Shown one piece after another: positions 9,501 through 18,401 of a stretch of 64,000 nucleotides of DNA. The notes under the pieces were generated by a model that ran no database searches, had not been told where the DNA came from, and saw only the letters and a list, made by a program, of their open reading frames with translations. This stretch comes from an uncultured Flavihumibacter sp. (GTDB taxonomy: Bacteria; Bacteroidota; Bacteroidia; Chitinophagales; Chitinophagaceae). The stretch is taken from NCBI GenBank assembly GCA_902168105.1, contig CABHOY010000004.1, positions 104,095-168,094 on the forward strand, read 5' to 3'. The translations under genes were made by a program, and so were the position numbers. The first letter of the stretch is position 1. Each line of letters opens with the position of its first letter.

Positions 9501-9523
9501 ATTTCACTTTTTATTGAAAGTTC
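9501..9523 (+). promoter_or_regulatory. Second copy of the GbsR-like operator
   Basis: TTTCACTTT, then a short variable stretch, then TGAAAGTTC, matches the site at 8914-8933. The palindrome core is ACTTTT-TATT-GAAAGT (9506-9521), one base from perfect. It ends 26 bases before the ATG at 9548. Confidence 0.55.
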
Positions 9524-9547
9524 TGAAACAGAGTCAATCTACTTACC

Positions 9548-10492
9548 ATGAAAAATAAAAAAATAGTCATAGCTGCCGGTACGGGATTTATCGGTGCGGG
9601 GATGATCGAATATTTCGGCAGCGATAATGATATTGTTATCCTTACAAGAAACCCTATAGCGGAATATGGCCGGGTAAAATATATCAGATGGGACGGTAAG
9701 ACCCTGGGCAAATGGGTGGAACAGCTGGAAAACACAGATCTGCTGGTCAACCTTGCGGGCAAAAGTGTAAACTGCCGTTATACAGAAGAAAACAAACAGG
9801 AGATATTTGACAGCAGGACTAATGCCACGGCGGTATTAGGAGCAGCCATACGCACCTTGCAACATCCGCCCGTCCTCTGGATCAATGCGGCTTCCGCTAC
9901 TATCTACCGGCATGCGGAAGACCGGCCTATGGACGAATTTACCGGAGAAATAGAAAACGATTTTTCCGTACAGGTATGCAAGCGCTGGGAATCAGTGTTC
10001 AATGAGGCATCTGTGCCCGGCACCCGTAAGGCAGTGCTGCGTATAGCCGTTACGCTTGGGCACCAGGGAGGTGTAATTGAACCTTACCTGAACCTCATGA
10101 AATTCGGCCTCGGGGGTTATCAGGGTAGTGGCAGACAACAATTCAGCTGGGTGCATATTACCGATGTGTGCCGGATGATGGAGTGGCTTTATGAACATCC
10201 TGAACTGGATGGCACATTCAATTGCAGTGCCCCTCACCCTGTCAGCAACCGGCAGTTTATGAAGACATTACGCAACGCGGGCGGACATCTTTTCGGTTTG
10301 CCGGCCTTCCGCTGGATGCTGCGTATCGGAGCGGGGATTATCGGCACAGAAACAGAACTATTGCTGAAAAGCCGCTGGGTGTTGCCTACCCGGGCCTTAC
10401 AGGCGGGCTTTATCTTCGAATACCCACAGCTTCAGCCTGCCATGGAGAATATTATCGGTCGACTGCCAAGGCGGCGGTACCATCTCGTATAA
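9548..10492 (+). CDS. TIGR01777-family NAD(P)-dependent epimerase-like protein
   Basis: This is a 314-residue extended-SDR protein. The N-terminal nucleotide-binding motif reads GTGFIGAGMIEYF (usual form GATGFIG). LVNLAGKSVNCRY and the WVHITDV region are typical of the TIGR01777/SulA-like family, and the C-terminal 50 residues resemble DUF1731. The reaction is not known for this family. The shared operator with the preceding regulator implies it is the regulated target. The CoA-binding protein at 10577 could be cotranscribed: the gap is 84 bases with no obvious terminator. Confidence 0.85.
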   Translation: MKNKKIVIAAGTGFIGAGMIEYFGSDNDIVILTRNPIAEYGRVKYIRWDGKTLGKWVEQLENTDLLVNLAGKSVNCRYTEENKQEIFDSRTNATAVLGAAIRTLQHPPVLWINAASATIYRHAEDRPMDEFTGEIENDFSVQVCKRWESVFNEASVPGTRKAVLRIAVTLGHQGGVIEPYLNLMKFGLGGYQGSGRQQFSWVHITDVCRMMEWLYEHPELDGTFNCSAPHPVSNRQFMKTLRNAGGHLFGLPAFRWMLRIGAGIIGTETELLLKSRWVLPTRALQAGFIFEYPQLQPAMENIIGRLPRRRYHLV

Positions 10493-10576
10493 ATCATTAT
10501 GGTTTGATGTTTGCTCTGACATAGAAAGTACCTGCCGGGGTGTAGACCCTGGCGGGTATATGTAAACAGACTATTT

Positions 10577-10945
10577 ATGAGCGACAAGAAATTCACGGTT
10601 GTTTTAGGCGCATCTCCCAATCCGAGCAGATATAGTTACCTGGCAGTATCCAGACTGGCCGGTAAAGGACATCCGGTACTTGCTATTGGTAAAAAAGACG
10701 GGCAAATAGGCGATACGCCTATAACGAAAGAGCATCCTACACCGGCGGATGTCGATACCGTTACGCTTTATATGAACCCTATGCTACAACAGGAGTACTA
10801 CGATTATATACTGCAGCTGCATCCGAAACGTATTATTTTTAATCCGGGCACAGAAAACGACGAACTGGCTGCGTTAGCCACCAGTAAAGGTATTGAGCCA
10901 GTCGAAGCCTGTACGCTGGTATTACTTAGTACCGGTCAGTATTGA
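10577..10945 (+). CDS. CoA-binding domain protein (YccU-like)
   Basis: This 122-residue protein is a single Rossmann-type CoA-binding domain. The opening KFTVVLGASPNPSRYSYLAV and the closing FNPGTENDELAALA with GIEPVEACTLVLL are standard for stand-alone CoA-binding proteins. In this family a Cys near the C-terminus (EACTLV) is conserved and may form a disulfide with CoA. It follows the TIGR01777 gene on the same strand and may share its transcript. Confidence 0.85.
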   Translation: MSDKKFTVVLGASPNPSRYSYLAVSRLAGKGHPVLAIGKKDGQIGDTPITKEHPTPADVDTVTLYMNPMLQQEYYDYILQLHPKRIIFNPGTENDELAALATSKGIEPVEACTLVLLSTGQY

Positions 10946-11145
10946 TACACGGCCGGTACGAATTCCTTTGAAATACCTTCCCTTCTGCAATAAGGACCCG
11001 TTAATTATTACTTTCTCTCATCAGATTGCTGATAAATTTTTGTATATTACTTATAATACTCCCCTACCAGCAAGGATCTAAAACGATAGAACGGCATTGA
11101 TGTAATCTTAACGACCACGCCTATTCACTCTAATCATATATAATC

Positions 11146-11619
11146 ATGAAATGGAGAAGATTCAACGGCGAACCGATTCATTTGCCCATTAAGGAAGAAG
11201 TACGCCAGGCAATTATCCGGGAAACCGGGAAGGGCTTTCATTTAAAAGTGTGTATTGGCACGGACTCACAGGTAAAAGGTGCGGAAACAGAATTTGCAAC
11301 GGTGATCGTTTTCCTGCGTGAAGGACATGGAGGTTTCATGTTCATCCACAATGACAAAACACGCGACTCTTATTCCATCAAAGAGCGTATGCTCATTGAA
11401 GTGGCCAAGAGTATTGAGATCGCCTACGAACTGTGTGACCTGTTCACCGAATACGATGTGGACATGGAAGTACATGCAGACATTAACACGAACCCCCAGT
11501 TCAAAAGTAACCTGGCGCTGCGTGAAGCAATGGGTTATATACTGGGAATGGGATTTGCCTTTAAAGCAAAACCCGATGCCTTCGCCAGCAGCTGCTGTGC
11601 GGATAAGGTAGTGAACTAA
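11146..11619 (+). CDS. RNase H-like YkuK/DUF458 family protein
   Basis: At 157 residues it matches the YkuK (DUF458) family over its full length. KVCIGTDSQVKG carries the first Asp of an RNase H-like fold, followed by EFATVIVFL, a central helix KERMLIEVAKS and the strand VDMEVHADINTNP with a second acidic pair. A nuclease or nucleic-acid-binding role is suggested by the fold; no substrate is established. It is monocistronic, with a terminator right after the stop. Confidence 0.85.
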   Translation: MKWRRFNGEPIHLPIKEEVRQAIIRETGKGFHLKVCIGTDSQVKGAETEFATVIVFLREGHGGFMFIHNDKTRDSYSIKERMLIEVAKSIEIAYELCDLFTEYDVDMEVHADINTNPQFKSNLALREAMGYILGMGFAFKAKPDAFASSCCADKVVN

Positions 11620-11643
11620 AGCCTGCAGGCTGATATTACTTTT

Positions 11644-11687
11644 CCCCGCTATCAGGATGCGTCACTTCGCATCCAGGGGCTTTTTTC
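11644..11687 (+). terminator. Intrinsic terminator after the ykuK-like gene
   Basis: A GGATGCG/CGCATCC stem is extended outward by CCCC/GGGG and followed by six T. Confidence 0.8.
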
Positions 11688-11916
11688 CCCCAGAAAAATC
11701 CCACGCTGACAAGAGCTCCAGCCCGAAAACACGTCTATCCTACCACATAGAGAGGGCGTCAACGAAATTCCCCGCTAAATATTGTTTTGTTAAGTCTTTG
11801 TAAATAGTAGCAGCTGAAACTTAAGCCAGAAGCGGTTAAAGAGATAGTTGACCTCCAAAGTTCAAATGGCGGTCCCGAACGGGGGCTCGTTTTTTTGAAA
11901 AAAATTCCTTAATTTA

Positions 11917-11956
11917 TACTGTAATACTGATATACTGTTATACTGATTTACTGAAT
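11917..11956 (+). repeat. Five tandem 8-bp units before a lipoprotein gene
   Basis: TACTG followed by three variable A/T bases repeats five times at an exact 8-bp step and ends 11 bases before the ATG at 11968. The rest of the 11688-11967 gap holds no gene I can support. Confidence 0.6.
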
Positions 11957-11967
11957 AGCTGTCCAAC

Positions 11968-12366
11968 ATGCGTGCCTACATAACTGTCATACTACTGCTA
12001 GTATTTGCCAACTCTTCGTGCAAAAAAGAAACTCTTTCAGACACTTCCTCACAGAAGCTGCAGGGCAGCTGGAGACTTTTATACTCCAATAGCCCGGGGA
12101 ATTCCCTGGTAGCCCGCGACAGCCAGTCGCTCGAGGTCCTGAAATTTGATGGTAATAAAATGCTGACCTACAGCCGGGACACGCTCATTTCCAGGGAGAC
12201 CTTCCTGATGGCCCTGAAAAGCGATCACCAGCCATACCTGGTAGCAGATAGCGATCCATGGAATCCAAGGATATTCAGCTGCAACATTACCGGAAATGAT
12301 ACATTATCCCTGCGGTCTGTGCATTCCAACGTTCACGTTGGCCGTGTGTATATAAGAGTGAAGTAA
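11968..12366 (+). CDS. Small lipoprotein, lipocalin-like
   Basis: The 132-residue protein opens with a hydrophobic signal ending in a lipobox (FANSSC, Cys at residue 18), so it should be lipidated and exported. The mature part starts LQGSWRLLYSN and alternates predicted beta strands, like the lipocalin-type lipoproteins common in Bacteroidota. Its function is unknown. Five tandem 8-bp units lie right at its 5' end. It converges with engB, leaving only 18 bases between the stops. Confidence 0.65.
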   Translation: MRAYITVILLLVFANSSCKKETLSDTSSQKLQGSWRLLYSNSPGNSLVARDSQSLEVLKFDGNKMLTYSRDTLISRETFLMALKSDHQPYLVADSDPWNPRIFSCNITGNDTLSLRSVHSNVHVGRVYIRVK

Positions 12367-12384
12367 TTACCAGCTACTACCGGG

Positions 12385-12993
12385 TCAGGCAATGGCCCGG
12401 AACTCCGTATTCATCTCATCTATAGACGACAGGATAGCATCCCTGCCGGATTTTTTCACTGTACTTGTTACAAAATGAGCGGGGAGGAATTCCCATGACT
12501 CCCTTAGTTTATTCAGGAACGCCTTTACATTCCGGCTGGTCTCGGCCTGGGTGCTCTTATCTGCTTTTGTAAATACCAGGGAGAATGGGATCTGCCACTC
12601 GCCCAGCTGGTTAACGAAGTCTATATCCAGTTTCTGCGGGGTATGACGGCTGTCGATCAGTACAAAGACATTGACCAGGTTTTCCCTTTTACGGAGATAG
12701 TTTTCGATCATCTGCTCCCACGATCTGCGTTGCGACTGACTTACCTTGGCGAATCCATATCCCGGCAGATCCACCAGGTACCAGGCCTGATTGATCAGGA
12801 AGTGGTTGATAAGCTGGGTTTTACCCGGAGTTCCGGACGTTTTTGCCAGCTTTTCATTGTTAGCCAACATATTGATCAGGGATGACTTACCCACGTTGGA
12901 TCGGCCTATAAAGGCATATTCCGGAAGGTTCGGAGTGGGGCATTTCTGCCAGTCAACATTACTGATGAGGTATTCTGCGCTCTTGATGATCAT
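12385..12993 (-). CDS. engB: Ribosome-biogenesis GTPase EngB (YsxC/YihA)
   Basis: A 202-residue TrmE/Era-type GTPase needed for assembly of the large ribosomal subunit. Visible motifs are G1 GRSNVGKSSL, a G2 region with SGTPGKTQ, G3 DLPGYGFAKV and G4 FTKADK. The C-terminal SAHFVTSTVKKSGRD region holds the G5-type strand. The ATG at 12991-12993 (MIIKSAEYL) is the family start; the frame is open further, to 13014. It is divergent from ubiE, with about 80 bases between the two starts. Confidence 0.95.
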   Translation of the reverse strand: MIIKSAEYLISNVDWQKCPTPNLPEYAFIGRSNVGKSSLINMLANNEKLAKTSGTPGKTQLINHFLINQAWYLVDLPGYGFAKVSQSQRRSWEQMIENYLRKRENLVNVFVLIDSRHTPQKLDIDFVNQLGEWQIPFSLVFTKADKSTQAETSRNVKAFLNKLRESWEFLPAHFVTSTVKKSGRDAILSSIDEMNTEFRAIA

Positions 12994-13059
12994 AATATTA
13001 GTCTTCGGGCACAAAGTTCATGAAAATTTACTTATTGCCAGCATTTCTCTATTTTCTCC

Positions 13060-13067
13060 TAACTTTG
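13060..13067 (+). promoter_or_regulatory. -7 box immediately before ubiE
   Basis: TAACTTTG fits TAnnTTTG and ends only 6 bases before the ATG at 13074, so the transcript should have almost no leader. A TTG at 13035-13037 is a possible, rather distant, -33 element. Confidence 0.55.
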
Positions 13068-13073
13068 CGGGCT

Positions 13074-13808
13074 ATGTCAGATAAGAAGATTGTACCGTTT
13101 GCCACATCAGAACTAAGTAAGAAGGAACAGATAGCGACCATGTTCAACGACATTGCCCACCGCTATGATTTCCTGAACCATTTCATGTCATTAGGTATTG
13201 ATATCCAATGGCGAAAGAAAGCGTTAAAGCAATTAAAAGCCCTGCAACCTAAGAAGATGCTGGATGTGGCTACCGGTACCGGCGACTTTGCCATTATGGC
13301 GAATAAAATGCTGCAACCCAATACTATTACAGGAATTGACATATCTGAAGGCATGCTCTCCCACGGGCGTGAGAAGATCAATAAACTCGGCTTATCCGAC
13401 AAAATAACCCTCCAACTGGGCGACAGTGAGACAATAAGTTTTCCTGACCAGACGTTTGATGCAATAACGGTAGCATACGGTGTGCGCAACTTTGAGAATC
13501 TGGAAAAAGGGCTGTCTGAAATGTTGCGTGTACTCAAACCGGGAGGAAAACTGGTAATCCTGGAATTTTCTAATCCAACCGCTTTTCCTATTAAACAATT
13601 ATATAATTTATATTTTCGTTATATTACACCTTTGATCGGGAAATGGGTAGCAAAGAGCGAAGCAGCATATAGCTATCTGCCGGAGTCAGTGAAAGCGTTC
13701 CCACAAGGTCAGGAAATGTGTAATATTTTAATTAATACCGGTTTCCAAGCAGTAACATGCAAAAAGCTCACATTCGGCATCAGCTCTATTTATTGCGCAT
13801 CCCGCTAG
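13074..13808 (+). CDS. ubiE: Demethylmenaquinone methyltransferase
   Basis: The 244-residue SAM-dependent enzyme carries out the final C-methylation in menaquinone synthesis. MFNDIAHRYDFLNHFMSLGI near the N-terminus and the SAM motif LDVATGTGDFAI are diagnostic, as are GVRNFENLEKGL and LRVLKPGGKLVILEFS. ATG 13074 (MSDKKIVPF) is preferred to the upstream frame start because a -7 promoter box ends six bases before it. The last 52 bases overlap porT in another frame. Confidence 0.95.
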   Translation: MSDKKIVPFATSELSKKEQIATMFNDIAHRYDFLNHFMSLGIDIQWRKKALKQLKALQPKKMLDVATGTGDFAIMANKMLQPNTITGIDISEGMLSHGREKINKLGLSDKITLQLGDSETISFPDQTFDAITVAYGVRNFENLEKGLSEMLRVLKPGGKLVILEFSNPTAFPIKQLYNLYFRYITPLIGKWVAKSEAAYSYLPESVKAFPQGQEMCNILINTGFQAVTCKKLTFGISSIYCASR

Positions 13809-14482
13809 TACTTCTGGCCATCCTATGGAATACAGGCAGCGCGAAAGCGCAGACCACCATGTACATGGAAGAACACGATGCCAAGCCCTATTACTTTGGT
13901 ATTACACTCGCAGGTAATAATTCAAACTTCAAACTGTACCATGATGAAATATTCCTCAAACAGGATTCTATCATGGTGGCAGAGCCTTTGAGGACCTTCG
14001 GTTTTAACCTCGGGTTACTGGGTAACCTGCGTCTGAGCGAATACTTCGATATCCGCTTCAATCCGCAGTTATTATTTGCCTCCAAGAACCTTTACTATAA
14101 AGAGAACTACCCGGCAAGGGAAACGACCAAGAATATTGAGTCCATCCTGCTTAGCTTTCCGTTACAACTGAAATTCAAATCAGACCGTATTGGTAACATG
14201 CGTGTGTATACGATCGGCGGTTTGAAATACGACTATGACCTCGCTTCCAATGCGAGGGCGCGTCGTGCGGAAGACCTGGTAAAGATCAGGAAAAGCGATT
14301 TCGGTTATGAATTCGGAGCAGGGTTTGAGTTCTATTTCCCAAGTTTTATCTTCTCTCCCGAGTTTAAGATCAGCAATGGTATTGGTAACGTACATGTGAA
14401 AGATGAGCACCTGCGTTATTCCAATGTGATCGACAAACTCAATTCCAGGATGATCGTTTTCTCCATTCACCTGGAAGGTTAA
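13757..14482 (+). CDS. porT: PorT-like outer-membrane protein of the type IX secretion system
   Basis: The 241-residue protein has a signal peptide with core LLRIPLVLLAILW and cleavage near SAKAQ, followed by a beta-barrel-rich mature part (YYFGITLAGNNSNFKLYHD, repeated aromatic/hydrophobic strands, C-terminal FSIHLEG). The ubiE-porT gene order is common in Bacteroidota. PorT is required for secretion of proteins with T9SS C-terminal signals, two of which are in this window (28181 and 58601). The start lies 52 bases inside ubiE. No later in-frame ATG would keep the signal peptide, so the overlap appears genuine. Confidence 0.85.
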   Translation: MQKAHIRHQLYLLRIPLVLLAILWNTGSAKAQTTMYMEEHDAKPYYFGITLAGNNSNFKLYHDEIFLKQDSIMVAEPLRTFGFNLGLLGNLRLSEYFDIRFNPQLLFASKNLYYKENYPARETTKNIESILLSFPLQLKFKSDRIGNMRVYTIGGLKYDYDLASNARARRAEDLVKIRKSDFGYEFGAGFEFYFPSFIFSPEFKISNGIGNVHVKDEHLRYSNVIDKLNSRMIVFSIHLEG

Positions 14483-14525
14483 GTTCTTAGCGCGGATAGT
14501 CGGGTGGGACAAATCGTCTATTTAC

Positions 14526-14533
14526 TATCTTTG
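14526..14533 (+). promoter_or_regulatory. -7 box immediately before pyrC
   Basis: TATCTTTG is followed by CGCC and then the ATG at 14538, which leaves practically no 5' leader. Confidence 0.55.
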
Positions 14534-14537
14534 CGCC

Positions 14538-15881
14538 ATGAATTACATTATCCGCAATATATCAGTGGTCAATGAAGGTACCACTACTGTTCAGGACGTA
14601 TACATACAGGATGGCCGCATCGCTAAGATCGCTCCGCAGCTGAATGTAAGTGGTCAATACACAGAAATTAACGGCGAAGGCAAACACTTGTTGCCTGGTG
14701 TTATTGACGACCAGGTCCATTTCCGTGAGCCGGGCCTTACCCACAAAGCCACTATTTATACGGAAGCCCGCGCGGCGGTTGCCGGAGGTACTACCAGTTT
14801 TATGGAAATGCCCAATACACAGCCTGCAGCCCTTACACAAGATCTACTGGAAGATAAATATAAAATTGCGGCACAGCACTCACTGGCCAACTACTCCTTT
14901 TTCATGGGTGTAGCCAATGACAACGTGGAAGAAGTGCTGAAAACTAACGCAAGGAAAGATCAGATCTGCGGTGTGAAGATCTTCATGGGATCTTCTACCG
15001 GAAATATGCTGGTGGACAATTACATTACACTGGAACAGATCTTTTCAGGTTCTGAATTGCTGATAGCAACACATTGTGAGGATGAGAAGATCATCAAATC
15101 CAACATGGAAAAGTACAAACAGGAAGTAGGTGCGGAAAAGCTTACCACAGAATATCACCCGATCATCCGTAATGAGGAGGCCTGCTTCGAATCTTCTCTC
15201 ACAGCTATTCAGTTTGCCAAAAAATTCAACTCAAGACTGCATATCCTGCACATTTCAACAGAAAAGGAATTACAGCTGTTCAGTAATATGCTGCCACTGG
15301 CAGAGAAACGCATTACGGCGGAAGTATGTGTACATCACCTGCATTTTTCGGCAGATGATTATGCCAAGTACGGTAACCTGATCAAATGCAATCCTGCTAT
15401 TAAAGCGGTGCACAATAAACATGCACTCTGGCAAGGCCTGCTGGATGACAGGCTGGACATCATTGCTACAGACCATGCGCCACATACCTGGGAAGAAAAG
15501 CAGCAGCCGTATCTACAGGCCCCTTCCGGTGTTCCATTAGTACAGCATAGCCTGTTGCTGATGCTGGAACATGTGTCGCTCGGCAACATTACACTGGAAA
15601 AAGTGGTGGAAAAGATGAGCCATGCACCGGCAGTTTGTTTCCAGATCAAGGACAGGGGATATTTGCGGGAAGGTTATTTTGCTGATTGTGTGATCGTGGA
15701 TCTGCAACAGGCAACTACTGTCGACAAGCAAAATATCTATTATAAATGTGGCTGGTCTCCTTTCGAAGAACATACATTCCCTGCTGCCGTAACGCATACT
15801 TTTGTGAGTGGGCATCTGGCGTATGAGAATGGTACGTTCAACGAATCTGAAAGAGGACAGCGCCTGTCATTTAGCCGTTAA
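14538..15881 (+). CDS. pyrC: Dihydroorotase (class I amidohydrolase)
   Basis: The 447-residue enzyme closes carbamoyl-aspartate to dihydroorotate in pyrimidine synthesis. Metal-site motifs visible are ATHCEDEKI (second His), LHILHIST (third His) and ATDHAPHTWEEKQQ (catalytic Asp). The first motif reads DDQVHFREPG: the first His of the usual HxH pair is Gln59 and only His61 remains. From memory the same DDQVH form occurs in other Bacteroidota dihydroorotases, so it is a lineage variant rather than damage. The bridging Lys is probably K150 in CGVKIFMGSS. A strong terminator follows. Confidence 0.9.
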   Translation: MNYIIRNISVVNEGTTTVQDVYIQDGRIAKIAPQLNVSGQYTEINGEGKHLLPGVIDDQVHFREPGLTHKATIYTEARAAVAGGTTSFMEMPNTQPAALTQDLLEDKYKIAAQHSLANYSFFMGVANDNVEEVLKTNARKDQICGVKIFMGSSTGNMLVDNYITLEQIFSGSELLIATHCEDEKIIKSNMEKYKQEVGAEKLTTEYHPIIRNEEACFESSLTAIQFAKKFNSRLHILHISTEKELQLFSNMLPLAEKRITAEVCVHHLHFSADDYAKYGNLIKCNPAIKAVHNKHALWQGLLDDRLDIIATDHAPHTWEEKQQPYLQAPSGVPLVQHSLLLMLEHVSLGNITLEKVVEKMSHAPAVCFQIKDRGYLREGYFADCVIVDLQQATTVDKQNIYYKCGWSPFEEHTFPAAVTHTFVSGHLAYENGTFNESERGQRLSFSR

Positions 15882-15902
15882 TCATCTTTTAATAATAAGA
15901 CA

Positions 15903-15939
15903 AATGCTCTTACCGGTAATGGATAAGAGCATTTTTTCT
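15903..15939 (+). terminator. Intrinsic terminator after pyrC
   Basis: A 10-bp perfect stem AATGCTCTTA/TAAGAGCATT with an 11-base loop runs into six T. Confidence 0.9.
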
Positions 15940-16073
15940 TTTGTATACTTACCATCCTCAACATTTTATGGAAATGCCGGTGTCTTGCATCTATAAGTAT
16001 GATCGGGACTGCTAATTGTCATGACACCGATGTTTTTTTCTATTATCCGTATATTCACTAAAAATACCTGTGC

Positions 16074-17405
16074 ATGGAACTGGACAAAACAACCTACTAT
16101 GATCTCTCTATATTTAACCGTGAAGAAGAATATTCGCTGTTTCATAAACTGGATTTTACCACTACCACAGGCGGCAAGGATTACTTACGGTATCTGTATA
16201 GCAATCCGTTAAAAGATATTGCTTCCATAGAAGAAAGGCAGAAGGTGCTGCAGTATATCCTGCAACAGGAAGAAGGATGGCCGGCAGATATTATCAGTAA
16301 TGGTACAATCGTCGTAATGGAAAATTACCTGGAGGCACAAATAGAGCCGATCAGCAATCCGGATGGTATTGGATTGATGTTAAGCGCCCTGCTGACTAAA
16401 ACGATCTTCTCGCCCGACTATAGTTTTATTAAGTTCTCCTTTGCCCAGCTGCTCAACTTACTGAAAGGCTTCCGCCAGCTGGAAAAGAATTTTAATACAG
16501 ACCAGACGCCCAAGATACTGAAACAGTTGCTGGACAGGGCGCATCATTTGTTGTATCAGAAAGAATTCAACGATATCATCGTCGCAGATGAAGCAGGTCC
16601 TGTGTCTTTTGTGCAGATCCTGCGGTATGACCACTATATCCGCAAGAGACAAAGGAAAAACATTTCAGAACTGCTGGATATTTATCGCCGCCTGGATGCG
16701 TACTATGCTATGGCCAAAGCAGTACGGCATTTTAAATTGCAGTTCCCGGTTTTTGACGATACGCCTAATCCCTTCGTGGAGCTGGATAACCTGTATCATA
16801 TCATCCTCCCGAAACCGGTATCATACGATATCACTATGAAACAGCAGTCGCATTTCCTGTTTCTGACAGGGGCTAATATGGCGGGAAAAACAACCTTCAT
16901 CAAAGCTGTCGGGGTTGCGGTTTTCCTGGCACATATAGGCATGGGCGTACCCGCCGCTAATATGAAACTGAGCTTCTTCAACGGGATCTTCAGTAATATC
17001 TCTGTGCAGGATAACATCTTCAAAGGAGAAAGTTATTTCTACAATGAAGTACAGCGTATCAAGAACACGATCATCAAAATAAACGATAACAAAAAGTGGC
17101 TGGTACTGATAGATGAAATGTTTAAAGGCACGAATGTGGAAGATGCCAAGAACTGTTCACTGGCTGTGGTGAACGGATTGCTGAAGAGTACGAACTGTCT
17201 GTTCATTCTATCTACTCACTTGTATGAAATTGCGGAAGAGTTGCAGAATGCAGAGAATATCCGCTTTAAATATTTCGAATCGCAGGTGATTGATGACAAT
17301 CTGTACTTCACTTATCAGTTAAAAGATGGTGTAGCTAAAGAAAAGATAGGCTACCTTATTTTGAAGCGGGAGAAGGTACTGGATCTACTGAATGAAATTA
17401 AATAA
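16074..17405 (+). CDS. MutS-family DNA-binding ATPase, short form
   Basis: At 443 residues it lacks the mismatch-recognition domain of MutS and keeps the core plus the ABC-type ATPase: Walker A GANMAGKTTF at about residue 265, ISVQDNIFKGES and Walker B LIDEMFKGTN, then the switch STHLYEIAEEL. Such MutS-related proteins are common in Bacteroidota next to housekeeping genes and have no established function; a role in recombination or structured-DNA handling is inference. A very stable bidirectional terminator separates it from the convergent methyltransferase. Confidence 0.85.
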   Translation: MELDKTTYYDLSIFNREEEYSLFHKLDFTTTTGGKDYLRYLYSNPLKDIASIEERQKVLQYILQQEEGWPADIISNGTIVVMENYLEAQIEPISNPDGIGLMLSALLTKTIFSPDYSFIKFSFAQLLNLLKGFRQLEKNFNTDQTPKILKQLLDRAHHLLYQKEFNDIIVADEAGPVSFVQILRYDHYIRKRQRKNISELLDIYRRLDAYYAMAKAVRHFKLQFPVFDDTPNPFVELDNLYHIILPKPVSYDITMKQQSHFLFLTGANMAGKTTFIKAVGVAVFLAHIGMGVPAANMKLSFFNGIFSNISVQDNIFKGESYFYNEVQRIKNTIIKINDNKKWLVLIDEMFKGTNVEDAKNCSLAVVNGLLKSTNCLFILSTHLYEIAEELQNAENIRFKYFESQVIDDNLYFTYQLKDGVAKEKIGYLILKREKVLDLLNEIK

Positions 17406-17447
17406 ACACAACAAAGCCATCCCTCACAGGATGGCTTTGTTGTGTTT
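17404..17447. terminator. Bidirectional terminator between convergent genes
   Basis: A 19-bp perfect stem (17404-17422 with 17429-17447) has a 6-base loop. It overlaps the stop codon of the MutS-like gene and lies 13 bases beyond the stop of the minus-strand methyltransferase. Confidence 0.85.
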
Positions 17448-17460
17448 ATGCTGCAAATTT

Positions 17461-18195
17461 TTATTGCATAGCTGACAGGGAGTTTTCGATTAAGTATGTT
17501 CTCAGAACAGCCGGATGCAGCTTACCTTTGATAGGCTCATCTTCACGAACTTCAACAACGACTTTTACGTCAGGTACATTAAATGGCGGCAGATCAATAT
17601 AAACACCAGACAATGATCTCGATCTTATATGTGGCCCGGGGATCTTATCATAATTGGGGACTACATCATCGCCAATAAGAACATGTTCAGTGATCAATAC
17701 GTATTTAAACTTCGCCAATTTTGTCAGGATCTTCAGGATCTGATCATTACTCAGATGTTGCAAAACCTGTCTTATGGTGATCAGGTCAGCATCTGGCAGC
17801 TCATCATCTATTGCGTTCAATTTTACAAACTTCGTTTTGGGTCTGCCAAACTCCTGTTGATTCCGGCGAATTAAATCATCTACAACATCAGCGCCTGTAT
17901 ACATCACATCAACTTTATCAACCACCTGGGACATCACGCGGAAATCGCCACATCCGATATCAAGGACAGATCTCACGTCGTTTTTTCTTATGAATTCTTC
18001 AACAACATTTATATATGAAGCAACGTTGGGGCTATAAGTCCCATCACCGGAATAAAACTCTCCAGGTTTGCCACCCCAGGCATTATTCTTATATATGTCT
18101 GTAAATATTTCCTCAACGGGTTTATTCTTCAAATTCCAAAAATATCTTTCCCGATAGGTATAATATATTCTTTGAAGAAAAGAGTGTTTTTTCAT
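17461..18195 (-). CDS. Class I SAM-dependent methyltransferase
   Basis: The 244-residue protein has the SAM-binding glycine motif SVLDIGCGDFRV at about residue 96, followed by the acidic strand YTGADVVDDLI and motif III DADLITIRQVLQHL. A basic N-terminus (KKHSFLQRIYYTYRERYFW) resembles that of small-molecule or glycan methyltransferases, but the substrate cannot be read from the sequence. It is a single-gene unit whose codon use is slightly more A+T-rich than that of its neighbours. Confidence 0.8.
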   Translation of the reverse strand: MKKHSFLQRIYYTYRERYFWNLKNKPVEEIFTDIYKNNAWGGKPGEFYSGDGTYSPNVASYINVVEEFIRKNDVRSVLDIGCGDFRVMSQVVDKVDVMYTGADVVDDLIRRNQQEFGRPKTKFVKLNAIDDELPDADLITIRQVLQHLSNDQILKILTKLAKFKYVLITEHVLIGDDVVPNYDKIPGPHIRSRSLSGVYIDLPPFNVPDVKVVVEVREDEPIKGKLHPAVLRTYLIENSLSAMQ

Positions 18196-18401
18196 AGGAC
18201 GTTTCAGGATTCAATAATAAGCAAATTACATTTATTCTATTAAAAACGATACCAACAACTTCGCCGGTTTGAAAAGCTACCTGCATCAAAAAACAAACTG
18301 AACAAGACAACGCAAAACGAACGGGAATGAATAAACTCAAATGATCGTCTTTCTATAAATTCGACATCCATATTTATACATTCTTAATTCTAACCTTATC
18401 T

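Noticed and set aside
11860..11896. Terminator-like GC stretch with seven T before the lipoprotein gene
   Set aside because: The possible stem has only four good pairs, and a strong terminator already lies at 11644-11687.
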